Shown: positions 41,799 through 51,025, numbered from the stretch's first letter. The stretch is DNA of 64,000 nucleotides from Sellimonas caecigallum (GCF_019754295.1 NZ_VIRV01000003.1:91668-155667), one strand, 5' to 3'. Numbers and translations are program-made. Notes: a model not told the origin generated them from the sequence alone.

Positions 41799-43355
41799 TT
41801 ATAGTATACTCATATTTTCCCTAAAAATCAATATCCGTTCTCCCGCTTTTAACTCCTCATCCTTCAGACCGTTTACCTCCCGGATACTTTCTTCTGTCGT
41901 CCCGTATCTCTTTGCCAGATCAAAAAGGTCTTCCCCTTCTTTTACGATGTATCCGACAATGCCCGGCCGTCCTTCTATGTCTTCCATAGACTTCGGTACA
42001 GCCTCCGCATTCACAATGAGATTCACTTCTTCCGGTTTTCTCACAAACGCACGAAATGCAGCGGATGCTTTTACTTCCGCTTTTCCTCCTCCGAGAAGGC
42101 TTACTGTGATCTGTTCCGGATATCCGTCTACGAAGCACCGGATATGAGGGCCGATCTCCGGGCATTCCAAGAGACAGGAGAATGGCACCATGCCCTGCCA
42201 TGTGTCAAATGGAATGCTGTCATCCGGCTTTACATACAAAAAGCAGATATGAAGAATCCCTTCTACCCGGATCCCCTTTTCCTCGGCTTCCGTCCGGACA
42301 ATTTCCATGGTTCCCCCGGTATGACAGATTTGAAAAATATTGTCTTTGAGCTCCGGCAGGGAAAGCGTCTCATGGATGGAACACTTCAGATGATTCTGCA
42401 TGACCACCTGCTCATACTCTTCCTTCTTTGTGTCCATTGTAATATCCTGTGTCAGAGAGTACATATCCCTCAAAAATTCCTGTTCTCTCTCCTCATACAC
42501 TGCCGCCCGTACTTCCAGAGTCACTTCCATACCAATGGCTCTCATTTCCCCGTCTTCATCGAGCCTTGGCTCCGCCGTCTCGTCGGTAAATTTTGTATAA
42601 ATCTGGTGGAACATTGTCTCATCTGCTCCAGGGCAAGGAATCCTTCCCTCGTAACTTACCGTTTCCTCAATCCAGTTCAGCGTCTCATCCGGAGTCTCGT
42701 AGAAGCAAAAAACCAGAAGTTCCCCTGATGCGATAAGGCCGTCCTGGACAAGTTTTGTATCCAGCCTTTGAGGCTTGATATCCGTCCAGAGCAGCGATGC
42801 GATATTGTCTTTCCCCTTCGGGAGTTTCAGTTCTTCTTTGATGCGGTATGTATCCCGGATCACATTCTGAACCGTAAGGATCTTCCTTGATTCCTTCTTC
42901 TTCATGCTGTCCGCAATCCCTTCCACATCTTCTGTGATCTCCCTGTTTTCCCGTTCCTCCGGGACAAGTACAAGTTCAGCCATGGTCCTGATGTTGAGTT
43001 TTCTTGAGTGGATCATCGTCACTGTTACATCCGTGCGGCTGCTCCTCGGCACCCACTCTCCCTTTTCTTCCTCCGAGTAGACCATCTCCTCAAACGGTAT
43101 CTGACCCGACAGCTCAGCAATCTTTTCATCTGCTTCGTCCGTAACATACAAAATGCGGAAAAGCAATTTCCCCTGTACTTTTATATATTTGTCCGCCCGC
43201 TTGATCTCCTCCGGCTTCAGTTCTCCTTCCGACAACATGATTTTCCGGATATCTTTGCGATTGTCCGGTACATTATAGTCACTGTCTATGAGAAACTGAT
43301 CCACTACCGGCTTCCCGCTCCACTGTGTCTGTACCTGTCTTTTTATCAGCTCCAT
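41799..43355 (-). CDS. sipL: Spore coat morphogenetic protein SipL (SPOCS and LysM domains)
   Basis: A 518-residue protein with two SPOCS/DUF3794 regions (around residues 40-140 and 180-450; GKLLFRILYVTDEAD, GELLVFCFYETPDE, EGILHICFLYVKPDDS are strand signatures) and a C-terminal LysM domain (about 465-512; YIVKEGEDLFDLAKRYGTT). In C. difficile SipL binds SpoIVA through its LysM domain and is needed for coat assembly around the forespore. AGGAGGG precedes 43355; 21 upstream codons are excluded. The order sipL-ispE-gntR-spoIIR matches other clostridia and supports the call. Confidence 0.95.
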   Translation of the reverse strand: MELIKRQVQTQWSGKPVVDQFLIDSDYNVPDNRKDIRKIMLSEGELKPEEIKRADKYIKVQGKLLFRILYVTDEADEKIAELSGQIPFEEMVYSEEEKGEWVPRSSRTDVTVTMIHSRKLNIRTMAELVLVPEERENREITEDVEGIADSMKKKESRKILTVQNVIRDTYRIKEELKLPKGKDNIASLLWTDIKPQRLDTKLVQDGLIASGELLVFCFYETPDETLNWIEETVSYEGRIPCPGADETMFHQIYTKFTDETAEPRLDEDGEMRAIGMEVTLEVRAAVYEEREQEFLRDMYSLTQDITMDTKKEEYEQVVMQNHLKCSIHETLSLPELKDNIFQICHTGGTMEIVRTEAEEKGIRVEGILHICFLYVKPDDSIPFDTWQGMVPFSCLLECPEIGPHIRCFVDGYPEQITVSLLGGGKAEVKASAAFRAFVRKPEEVNLIVNAEAVPKSMEDIEGRPGIVGYIVKEGEDLFDLAKRYGTTEESIREVNGLKDEELKAGERILIFRENMSIL

Positions 43356-43365
43356 GAACGCCCTC

Positions 43366-43788
43366 CTATTCTTCGAATACGACCTGCTTGTCATAATAGT
43401 CCAGTTTGACTGCCACATATGGGTATGTCTTCTTTTCTGTCACTTTTTCTTTTTCCCCGGGTCCTTCCAGTACGGTCCGTATATGTACGGCCTTCCCCGT
43501 CTCATATACATCTGTTACCTGGATACTGTAGCCGCTCGTCTTCTGTTCCCCGTATCCTCTTGCAATATACATTTTCCCTTTGTCCGTATATGTGATTCGG
43601 AACGGATTTGCTTTTTTTTCATCGATGGTCTCTTTTAGCTCCTCAGGAAGTTCTTCTTTCCTTATTACAGTAAATTCGAGATCCTGGCGCTTCCCCTCTG
43701 CAAGATCCGTGACGGAACATCCGGAGACTACAATACAGCAGAAAAAGGTTACCACCATTGTCTGGATTTTCCGTTTCTTTCTGGACAT
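43366..43788 (-). CDS. PrcB-like lipoprotein
   Basis: A 140-residue lipoprotein with a basic N-terminus, hydrophobic core and lipobox VVSGC (Cys24). The mature part matches the PrcB C-terminal domain pattern (FTVIRKEELPEELKETI, YIARGYGEQKTSGYSIQV, PYVAVKLD). PrcB assists the protease PrcA (dentilisin) in Treponema; in Firmicutes the role is unknown. GAAAGGG precedes 43788. It starts just upstream of sipL (10-base gap), so the two are co-transcribed and a sporulation link is possible. Confidence 0.87.
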   Translation of the reverse strand: MSRKKRKIQTMVVTFFCCIVVSGCSVTDLAEGKRQDLEFTVIRKEELPEELKETIDEKKANPFRITYTDKGKMYIARGYGEQKTSGYSIQVTDVYETGKAVHIRTVLEGPGEKEKVTEKKTYPYVAVKLDYYDKQVVFEE

Positions 43789-43878
43789 AAACAGCACCCT
43801 TTCGTTTCTCTTTATCATCATACACAGCTCTTCCGTGAAAAATGACAAATACTGATTTCTTTTCTCTGTTTTTTATAG

Positions 43879-43884
43879 TATAAT
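43879..43884 (+). promoter_or_regulatory. Probable -10 of plsC
   Basis: A consensus TATAAT 73 bases before the plsC start. The -35 at 43857-43862 (TTCTTT-like) is weak. A minus-strand TTGATA-N17-TACTAT overlaps it and may serve the PrcB-sipL unit. Confidence 0.4.
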
Positions 43885-43957
43885 TGGAAAGAATACTTAT
43901 CAAAAGGCAAATTCGTCTGCCATATATGATTATCAATTACAGAAAGGGCTGCACGCT

Positions 43958-44695
43958 ATGTTTCGATTTCTATGTATCGTCCTGTTTCTTGTCGTATACC
44001 TGATTCTATCCATTCCTGTCTTCTTTGTGGAATGGCTCATAGGGAAGCAAGACAGAGACAAACGGGACCTGTCATCCCTCCGGATCGTCCAGTGGGGATT
44101 TCGATGTATCCTGAAGATTACCGGTGTTTCCGTAACTGTCATAGGGGAAGAAAATGTACCCGAAAACGAACCGGTACTTTTCATCGGGAACCACCGAAGT
44201 TTCTTTGATATTCTTCTCACATACACGCGGTGCCGCAGCAAAACGGGATATGTGGCAAAAAAAGAAATGGAAAAAATCCCTCTTCTCTCCACATGGATGA
44301 AGTTTCTCTACTGTCTGTTTCTGGACCGCCACGACCCGAAAGAAGGGATGAAGACGATCCTCAAGGCCATCGAGTATGTAAAAAATGGGATCAGCATCTG
44401 CATCTTCCCGGAAGGAACAAGAAATAAAGGCGAGGAACTTACTCTTCTTCCTTTTAAAGAAGGTTCTTTTAAAATTGCAGATAAAACAGGATGTGCCGTT
44501 GTTCCTATCAGTCTCAACAACACGGCCGCCATATTCGAAAATCAATTTCCACGTATCCGGAAAACCCATGTGGTCATCGAGTATGGGAAACCTGTTTATC
44601 CAAAAGACCTGGACAGGGAGACGAGAAAGCATCTCGCGCCTTACTTCCAGAATATCGTACAGGAAACGATCACTCGGAATGCCAAACTTGTATAA
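43958..44695 (+). CDS. plsC: 1-acyl-sn-glycerol-3-phosphate acyltransferase
   Basis: A 245-residue membrane enzyme. Two N-terminal hydrophobic segments (residues 2-27 and about 48-62) precede the acyltransferase motifs: block I NHRSFFD near residue 88, block III FPEGTRNKGE near 150, and block IV VVPISL near 185. It adds the second acyl chain to lysophosphatidate in phospholipid synthesis. It is monocistronic, with a terminator after. Confidence 0.94.
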   Translation: MFRFLCIVLFLVVYLILSIPVFFVEWLIGKQDRDKRDLSSLRIVQWGFRCILKITGVSVTVIGEENVPENEPVLFIGNHRSFFDILLTYTRCRSKTGYVAKKEMEKIPLLSTWMKFLYCLFLDRHDPKEGMKTILKAIEYVKNGISICIFPEGTRNKGEELTLLPFKEGSFKIADKTGCAVVPISLNNTAAIFENQFPRIRKTHVVIEYGKPVYPKDLDRETRKHLAPYFQNIVQETITRNAKLV

Positions 44696-44712
44696 CATTC
44701 CATTGAAGCTGC

Positions 44713-44747
44713 AAAGGGACCGTGACAAACAGTCACAGTCCCTTTTT
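44713..44747 (+). terminator. Terminator after plsC
   Basis: AAAGGGAC-C-GTGAC, loop AAACA, GTCAC-A-GTCCC then TTTTT. Confidence 0.85.
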
Positions 44748-44783
44748 GTATCTTATTTCATTTTATTTGATCTGACTTTTCTT

Positions 44784-45038
44784 TTACTTACATGCCAGAA
44801 AATCTTCCACCGCTTTAACTGACGCGGCCTCATCTTCTCCTTCGGCCACAATCTCTACTTCTGTCCCTTCTGAAAGCCCAAATGCCATCACTCCCATCAT
44901 ACTTTTCGCATTTACCTGTTTGCTTCCGCTTTTTAGTAATATCCTGCTTTGAAACTGGCATGCAATACGAACCAGTTCCGTGATGGGATTGTCGTATACC
45001 TTTCCAAGATCCCCGGCTGTCGCTTTGCTTGTGGTCAT
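44784..45038 (-). CDS. HPr-like protein with Tyr15
   Basis: An 84-residue HPr fold in which the phosphocarrier motif GxHARP has become KVYDNP, so position 15 is Tyr and Arg17 is Asn; both catalytic PTS residues are lost. The Ser46 region VNAKSMMGVMAF is intact. HPr kinase recognition is therefore possible while sugar transport is not, as for Crh. It is monocistronic, with GGAGG before the ATG and a near-perfect promoter. It differs from the HPr-like protein at 16774-17031, so this window carries two such paralogues. Confidence 0.9.
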   Translation of the reverse strand: MTTSKATAGDLGKVYDNPITELVRIACQFQSRILLKSGSKQVNAKSMMGVMAFGLSEGTEVEIVAEGEDEAASVKAVEDFLACK

Positions 45039-45089
45039 ATTGTTGTCCTCCTTTCACGCAAAAATTACCCTGTATGTTATTTAAAAATT

Positions 45090-45118
45090 ATTATATACCG
45101 GTTGTATTTTGATTTCAA
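45090..45118 (-). promoter_or_regulatory. Promoter of the Tyr15 HPr-like gene
   Basis: TTGAAA (45118-45113), 17-base spacer, TATAAT (45095-45090) on the minus strand. Confidence 0.85.
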
Positions 45119-45166
45119 TTTAAACTTGGCAGATTTCATGTTTTTCTTTCCCTTTACAAAAATGAG

Positions 45167-45175
45167 TGCTATAAT
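45167..45175 (+). promoter_or_regulatory. Extended -10 promoter of pncB operon
   Basis: TGCTATAAT is a perfect extended -10 (TGn-TATAAT). A leader of about 70 bases follows, holding a CTATCC/GGATAG hairpin (45201-45226). Confidence 0.7.
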
Positions 45176-45249
45176 GTTTGGAGTATTATGCAGATTTTCG
45201 CTATCCGTCGTCTTTTCTTTGGATAGGGGAACAAAAAGGAGTGTGGCCA

Positions 45250-46710
45250 ATGTTTGAAAGAAATTTGACATTGTTGACAGATTTATATGAACTTACTATG
45301 ATGCAGGGATATTTTAAGGAGCAGGATCATGACAAAGTGGTCGTGTTCGATGTTTTTTATCGTTCTAACCCGTGCAACAACGGCTATTCCATCGCTGCCG
45401 GACTGGAGCAGGTCATCGATTATATCAAAGGACTTCATTTTTCTTACGAAGCAGTCGACTATCTGAGAGGACTTCACATCTTCGATGAGGATTTTCTTCA
45501 TTATCTGAGCGGATATCACTTCAGCGGGGATATTTACGCGATTCCGGAAGGGAGCGTGATTTTCCCGCGGGAACCTCTCATCAAAGTCATCGCTCCTATC
45601 ATGGAGGCACAGCTAATCGAGACCGCACTTTTGAACATCATCAACCACCAGTCTCTCATTGCCACAAAGACGGCGCGTGTCGTGTATGCAGCATCCGGCG
45701 GCGGTATTATGGAATTCGGTCTCCGCAGAGCTCAGGGCCCGGACGCAGGGCTTTACGGGGCAAGAGCTGCGATGATCGGAGGGTGTGTAGGCACATCAAA
45801 CGTCCTTGCCGGACAGCTTTTTGACGTTCCGGTCATGGGGACACATGCTCACAGCTGGATCATGAGTTTTCCGGACGAGTACCATGCTTTTAAGGCCTAT
45901 GCAAATCTTTATCCGGACGCATGTACCCTCCTTGTAGATACGTACGACACTCTCAAATCCGGTGTGCCAAATGCCATCCGCGTGTTCCGTGAAATGAAAG
46001 AATCCGGTATTCCTCTTAAAAATTATGGTATCCGCCTTGACAGCGGGGATCTTGCTTACCTTTCCAAAAAGGCTCGAAAGATGTTGGATGAGGCCGGTTT
46101 CCCGGATGCAAAGATTGCCGCCTCCAATGACCTTGATGAATACCTGATCCATGATCTGAAACAGCAGGGCGCAGCTATCGATGTGTGGGGTGTGGGAACA
46201 CACCTGATCACATCCAAGGACTGCCCTTCTTTTGGCGGAGTATATAAACTTGCTGCCATGCAGGATGAGACCGGCACTTTTATCCCGAAAATCAAGCTTT
46301 CCGAAAACACGGAAAAAATCACAAATCCAGGTAACAAAACGATCTTCCGAATCTATGACAAAGAATCCGGAAAAATTCGTGCAGATCTCATCTGTTTTGC
46401 CGACGAGAAATTCGACGAAAGCAAAGATCTCCTGATCTTCGATCCTATCGAAACATGGAAGAAGACAAAGCTCAAAGGCGGCACTTACACGATGCGTGAA
46501 ATGCTAGTGCCGGTATTTATCCGGGGCGAATGTGTATATCAGTCTCCTACTGTGATGGAGATCGCAGAATATTGTAAAAAAGAGAAAGAAACTTTGTGGG
46601 ATGAGACAAAACGTCTTTTCTATCCGCATAAAGTGTATGTAGATTTATCCGATAAATTGTACGCGGTCAAAAAACAGCTTCTTGACAAAATGAGCGTAAA
46701 TGAAGAATAA
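45250..46710 (+). CDS. pncB: Nicotinate phosphoribosyltransferase
   Basis: A 486-residue enzyme of NAD salvage making nicotinate mononucleotide from nicotinate and PRPP. Marks: LTDLYELTMMQGYF at residues 6-19, EFGLRRAQGPDAGLYGARA near 160, the phosphorylated-His region GTHAHSWIM near 197, and IRLDSGDL near 262. AAGGAG precedes 45250; 24 upstream codons overlap the leader. It heads a pncB-ddl-murF-Cof unit, joining NAD salvage with cell-wall precursor genes. Confidence 0.96.
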   Translation: MFERNLTLLTDLYELTMMQGYFKEQDHDKVVVFDVFYRSNPCNNGYSIAAGLEQVIDYIKGLHFSYEAVDYLRGLHIFDEDFLHYLSGYHFSGDIYAIPEGSVIFPREPLIKVIAPIMEAQLIETALLNIINHQSLIATKTARVVYAASGGGIMEFGLRRAQGPDAGLYGARAAMIGGCVGTSNVLAGQLFDVPVMGTHAHSWIMSFPDEYHAFKAYANLYPDACTLLVDTYDTLKSGVPNAIRVFREMKESGIPLKNYGIRLDSGDLAYLSKKARKMLDEAGFPDAKIAASNDLDEYLIHDLKQQGAAIDVWGVGTHLITSKDCPSFGGVYKLAAMQDETGTFIPKIKLSENTEKITNPGNKTIFRIYDKESGKIRADLICFADEKFDESKDLLIFDPIETWKKTKLKGGTYTMREMLVPVFIRGECVYQSPTVMEIAEYCKKEKETLWDETKRLFYPHKVYVDLSDKLYAVKKQLLDKMSVNEE

Positions 46711-46720
46711 GGAGGTTTCT

Positions 46721-47779
46721 ATGAAAATTGTAGTATTAGCAGGCGGACTTAGTACAGAGAGGGATGTCTCCCTTTCTTCCGGCGCCGGCATTTGCCGCAC
46801 GCTTTTGGAAAGAGGACATCAGGCAATCCTTCTGGATCCATTCCTTGGACTCCCGGATGCACCGCAGAACCTGGAGGAGGTATTTTCCATCCCGGACGCC
46901 GGACTTTCTATTGCCTCCGGCATCAAATCCACAGAACCAGATCTCGATGCCGTACGCGCCTCAAGGGAAGACAAATCGGATTGTTTTCTTGGCGCCAATG
47001 TGATCGATATCTGCCGCCTTTCCGACATTGTATTTATGGGACTTCATGGAGATGTGGGGGAAAACGGAAAACTTCAGGCTGCCTTTGATATTCTGGGAAT
47101 CCGCTACACTGGCCCAAGTTCTCTCGGATGTGCCCTTTCAATGGACAAAGAAATCACAAAAGTCATTTTTGAAGCGAACCAGATCCCGACTCCTCACGGC
47201 ACATGGATGAAACGAGGCTTGGCAGACCACTCTCTGGCATCTTGCGGACTTTCCCTCCCTCTTGTTGTAAAACCATGTTCCGGCGGCTCCAGCATCGGTG
47301 TTTATATCGTCCACACGGAAGAGGAGTTTGACCGTGCCGTAACGGAGTCCTTCCGGTACGAGGATGAGATCATCGTCGAAGAATACATCAAAGGACGAGA
47401 ACTCGCCTGCGGAGTCATCGACGGCAAAGCTCTTCCGGTCATCGAAATCTGTCCAAAAAATGGATGGTTTGATTACGCCAACAAATACCAGGACGGATAC
47501 ACAGAGGAAATCTGTCCTGCCAGAATCCCGGAGGAAATCGCTGACCGCATCCAGAAAGCAGCCGAAGCGGCCTTCCGCGCACTGAAGCTTGATGTGTACG
47601 CCCGTGCCGATTTTCTTTTGACAGAATCCGGCGAAATCTATTGTCTGGAATATAACAGTCTGCCTGGTATGACGGCTGCAAGTCTTCTTCCAAAAGAAGC
47701 GCAGGCTGCAGGAATTGAGTTCGGAGATCTGTGCGAACTCATTATCGAGAAATCTATGGATGCCAGATATCGTGGATAA
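46721..47779 (+). CDS. ddl: D-alanine--D-alanine ligase
   Basis: A 352-residue ATP-grasp enzyme joining two D-Ala for peptidoglycan. Motifs: VLAGGLSTERDVSLSSG at residues 4-20, FMGLHGDVGENG near 105, VKPCSGGSSIGVY near 183, and LEYNSLPGMT near 312. The DAla-binding GENG loop and the final NSLPG fit Ddl. GGAGG precedes 46721. It follows pncB after 10 bases and precedes murF by 33. Confidence 0.95.
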   Translation: MKIVVLAGGLSTERDVSLSSGAGICRTLLERGHQAILLDPFLGLPDAPQNLEEVFSIPDAGLSIASGIKSTEPDLDAVRASREDKSDCFLGANVIDICRLSDIVFMGLHGDVGENGKLQAAFDILGIRYTGPSSLGCALSMDKEITKVIFEANQIPTPHGTWMKRGLADHSLASCGLSLPLVVKPCSGGSSIGVYIVHTEEEFDRAVTESFRYEDEIIVEEYIKGRELACGVIDGKALPVIEICPKNGWFDYANKYQDGYTEEICPARIPEEIADRIQKAAEAAFRALKLDVYARADFLLTESGEIYCLEYNSLPGMTAASLLPKEAQAAGIEFGDLCELIIEKSMDARYRG

Positions 47780-47812
47780 GCAGATTGATACGAAAGAATG
47801 GAGGAATGAACT

Positions 47813-49207
47813 ATGAAAGGGTTATCTCTAGAAACAATCGCTTCTGCGTGTGGAGGGACCTATGTGGGAGATCCGTCGCTTCTTGGGCGGGAAATCCTTG
47901 GTGTTGCCATCGACAGCCGAAAAATACAGACGGACTTCCTTTTTATCCCGATCAAAGGTGCACGGGTGGACGGCCATGATTTTATCGGTCAGGTAATGGA
48001 AAGCGGCGCATTATGTACACTCTCCGAACACCCTCTCAGCGATGTCTCCTACCCGTACATCCAGGTAAGTTCCACAACCCAGGCTTTGAAAGATATCGCA
48101 AAGTATTACCGGACACACCTGGATATCAAAGTGATCGGCATTACCGGAAGTGTTGGCAAAACGAGCACAAAAGAAATGATCGCTTCCGTCCTGTCTCAGA
48201 AATACCATGTTCTGAAAACAGAGGGAAACTATAACAACGAGATCGGGCTTCCGCTTACGATCTTTCGGCTGACAGAAGAGCATGAAATCGCAGTTCTGGA
48301 AATGGGGATCGATCATTTTGGGGAAATGCACCGGCTTGCTGATATTGCGCAGCCGGACATCTGCGTCATCACGAATATCGGCTATGCACATCTGGAAAAT
48401 CTCGGCAGCCGTGAAGGGATCTTAAAGGCAAAAACTGAGATCTTCGATCATCTTGGCCCGGATTCCTGCGTTATCTTAAACGGGGATGACGACATGCTCC
48501 GAACGATTTCCGATATACAGGGAAATCGTCCGATCTTTTTTGGTATCGATACTGCTGCTCCGGTCTTTGCTTCCCATATAGAAGACAGAGGTCTGCTTGG
48601 AACACTGTGCCGGATCCAGCTTCCACAGACTTCAGATGCCCCAGAAATTTCTGTCACTGCAGATATCACAATCCCGGGAAAACATATGGTATACAATGCT
48701 ATGGCCGGCGCCTGCATCGGGCATCTTCTTGGGCTTTCGAAACAGGAAATCGAGGACGGTATTCACGCTTTAACACCGGTAAGCGGGCGCAATCATCTGA
48801 TCCAGACCGGATATCTCTCTGTTATCGACGACTGCTATAACGCCAATCCGGCATCCATGAAAGCTTCTCTCGACGTCCTTTCCTCAGCACCCGGACGAAC
48901 AGTGGCTATCATGGGCGATATGCTGGAGCTTGGGAAAGATGAAAAAGCGCTGCATTATGAAATAGGAGAATATGCAGCCCGAAAAGGCATTGATCTGATT
49001 ATCTGTATCGGAGAGCTCGCTTCCGAAATCTGCCGCGGTGCTTCCAATACCGGATTTGGAACCAAAGCTTTACACTTTGATTCCAAAGAAGCCTTCCTGG
49101 AAAACATGCCGTCCCTTCTCCAAAAAGGAGACACTGTGCTCGTAAAAGCATCCAACAGCATGAAATTTCCGGAGATCGTAAACGCACTGCGTGAGTTTTA
49201 TGCGTAG
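47813..49207 (+). CDS. murF: UDP-N-acetylmuramoyl-tripeptide--D-alanyl-D-alanine ligase
   Basis: A 464-residue Mur ligase adding D-Ala-D-Ala to UDP-MurNAc-tripeptide. N-terminal substrate domain (1-85) with AIDSRKIQTDFLFIPIKGARVDGHDF, ATP loop ITGSVGKTSTKEM near 105, EGNYNNEIGLP near 136, VLEMGIDHFGEM near 160 and DDCYNANPASMKASL near 338. Its neighbour ddl makes the substrate dipeptide, so the two steps are co-expressed. Confidence 0.97.
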   Translation: MKGLSLETIASACGGTYVGDPSLLGREILGVAIDSRKIQTDFLFIPIKGARVDGHDFIGQVMESGALCTLSEHPLSDVSYPYIQVSSTTQALKDIAKYYRTHLDIKVIGITGSVGKTSTKEMIASVLSQKYHVLKTEGNYNNEIGLPLTIFRLTEEHEIAVLEMGIDHFGEMHRLADIAQPDICVITNIGYAHLENLGSREGILKAKTEIFDHLGPDSCVILNGDDDMLRTISDIQGNRPIFFGIDTAAPVFASHIEDRGLLGTLCRIQLPQTSDAPEISVTADITIPGKHMVYNAMAGACIGHLLGLSKQEIEDGIHALTPVSGRNHLIQTGYLSVIDDCYNANPASMKASLDVLSSAPGRTVAIMGDMLELGKDEKALHYEIGEYAARKGIDLIICIGELASEICRGASNTGFGTKALHFDSKEAFLENMPSLLQKGDTVLVKASNSMKFPEIVNALREFYA

Positions 49208-49247
49208 TGATGCGTCAGATTACAAATAAAATTAGAAAGGTTTTACT

Positions 49248-50057
49248 ATGAAATATCAAGTACTTGTTCTGGATTTGGACGGCACACTGACAAATTCATC
49301 GAAACAGATCACACCGCCCACAAAACAGGCGCTTATCGACATACAGGAAAACGGAAAACGAGTCGTTCTTGCAAGCGGACGCCCTACACAGGGCGTTCTT
49401 CCTCTTGCAAAAGAACTGAAGATGGATCATTTCGGCAATTACATCCTTTCCTTCAATGGGGGAAAAATCATCGACTGCCGGACAGGAACCGTCATTTACA
49501 ATAAAACAATCCCGAACAGCATCGTTACTCCACTGTTTGAGATCGTAAAACAATACGATGCAGATATTATAGCCTACACAGACAAAAATTTGATCTCAGG
49601 CATCAAACCGAACCAATATACACAGCTGGAATCCCGTATCAACAATATGCCGATCCTGCAGACAGACCACTTCACAAAAGATGTGGACTTTCCGAACAAT
49701 AAATTTCTGATCAGCGGAGAACCTGACGTCATCGCACTGATCCAAAAAGAAGCGACCCATCATTTCCGGGGCCTTCTGAATATTTACTGTTCTGAACCAT
49801 TTTTCCTGGAGATCATGCCACAGAATATCGACAAAGCATACTCCCTCCTGAAACTTCTGAGCAGCATCGGACTAGACGCAGACGAAATGATCTGCTGCGG
49901 AGACGGATATAACGATATAACGATGATCGAAACAGCCGGACTCGGCGTGGCGATGCAGAATGCTCAGCCCCTCGTACGCGAAAAAGCCGACTACATCACA
50001 AAATCAAACGATGAAAACGGCGTCCTGCATGTGATACAGCAGTTTTTACTTGACTAG
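49248..50057 (+). CDS. HAD phosphatase, Cof/YbjI type
   Basis: A 269-residue Cof-type (IIB) HAD hydrolase. Motif I VLDLDGTLTNSS at residues 6-17, motif II LASGRPTQG near 42, the lysine region near 195 and motif IV GDGYNDITMIE near 222. Such enzymes dephosphorylate sugar phosphates, FMN or related metabolites; the substrate is unknown. It lies 40 bases after murF. Its stop codon overlaps the first base of a 34-base palindromic repeat that can act as terminator. Confidence 0.92.
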   Translation: MKYQVLVLDLDGTLTNSSKQITPPTKQALIDIQENGKRVVLASGRPTQGVLPLAKELKMDHFGNYILSFNGGKIIDCRTGTVIYNKTIPNSIVTPLFEIVKQYDADIIAYTDKNLISGIKPNQYTQLESRINNMPILQTDHFTKDVDFPNNKFLISGEPDVIALIQKEATHHFRGLLNIYCSEPFFLEIMPQNIDKAYSLLKLLSSIGLDADEMICCGDGYNDITMIETAGLGVAMQNAQPLVREKADYITKSNDENGVLHVIQQFLLD

Positions 50058-50090
50058 GGGACGGGTTCCGACTCGTCGGTACACGTCCCC
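50057..50090. repeat. Palindromic repeat, copy 1
   Basis: GGGGACGGGTTCCGAC, short loop, GTCGGTACACGTCCCC: 34 bases followed by GATTTTT. It matches copies at 63664-63697 and 63745-63778 and probably terminates the Cof gene. Confidence 0.8.
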
Positions 50091-50110
50091 GATTTTTGAC
50101 ACGATTTTTG

Positions 50111-51022
50111 TCAAGTTCTTTTTTTGTATTTGTTGCATTTCTTTTGTACTTCTTCGAATTCTGGTATGGATGTGAGTCCTCCGATTTTTTGTACGGAGAG
50201 TCCTGATGCGCATGTGCTTTGTATGAGATTTTTTTCCATGTTCCATTTTCTTGTCAGTCCGTAAGCAAAGGCTCCATGGAAGATATCTCCTGCTCCGGTA
50301 GAATCGACGGCTTTTACCTGGCAGGCTGGCATATGCCCCAGGCTGCCGTCTTTTTTTCTGTAAAGGAGCCCGTTTTCTCCCAGTGTGACAACAGCGTGTC
50401 TGCCGTTGATCTGTTCTATCTGTCGAAGTATTTCCTCACATATATCCCATTCTTCCAGGTGGATTCCTTTTCCTGTATACTGTCTTGCAAAATCTTCTGA
50501 GCAGATGAGATAATCGGTCTTTTGGGCAACTTTGTATGTGCTTTCCCGGAATGTGCCTGCATCTGCCACAGAGATTGCCTGGGGATTCGCCGCAATCATG
50601 GCCAAGCTGATCTCCGGTTCATGTCCATCACTTAAGATCACATCCGCCTTCTTTTCCGGGATGTGATACTCTGTCTTTTCCCGAGTTCCCGGGAAATTAA
50701 AGATCGTCCGGCTGCCTTTTGCTTTTCCGGCTATGATCATGCTGTGCGGGGTTTTCATCCCCGGACATGGAATCAGATATTCTGTACCCACATGGTATTT
50801 CTGCAGTGTCTCTTTCAATTTCTTCCCATATTCATCTGAGCCAATCCGTGATATCAATTCCACATTCGCGCCCCATTTTCCGCACAGACATGCCGCATTG
50901 AAGGCAGGTCCTCCTCCGCACTCGAAATATTCCAAAACCCGGTATTTCCTGTTTTCCTCTATCGCTCCTTCAATAGGCACTGTGATATCATAAGCGGACT
51001 GCCCGATACAAAATATGTTCAT
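50111..51022 (-). CDS. PfkB family carbohydrate kinase
   Basis: A 303-residue ribokinase-like kinase. N-terminal CIGQSAYDITVP, the sugar-binding GGGPAFNAACLCGKWG near residue 36, and the PfkB signature AVDSTGAGDIFHGAFAYGL near 238 with catalytic Asp. Fructokinase activity is inferred from the GH32 gene in the same operon, but ribose, adenosine or other sugar use cannot be excluded. It is the last gene of the leftward GH32-HAD-macro/GNAT-PfkB unit, 3 bases after the macro gene stop. Confidence 0.9.
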   Translation of the reverse strand: MNIFCIGQSAYDITVPIEGAIEENRKYRVLEYFECGGGPAFNAACLCGKWGANVELISRIGSDEYGKKLKETLQKYHVGTEYLIPCPGMKTPHSMIIAGKAKGSRTIFNFPGTREKTEYHIPEKKADVILSDGHEPEISLAMIAANPQAISVADAGTFRESTYKVAQKTDYLICSEDFARQYTGKGIHLEEWDICEEILRQIEQINGRHAVVTLGENGLLYRKKDGSLGHMPACQVKAVDSTGAGDIFHGAFAYGLTRKWNMEKNLIQSTCASGLSVQKIGGLTSIPEFEEVQKKCNKYKKRT

Positions 51023-51025
51023 TTC

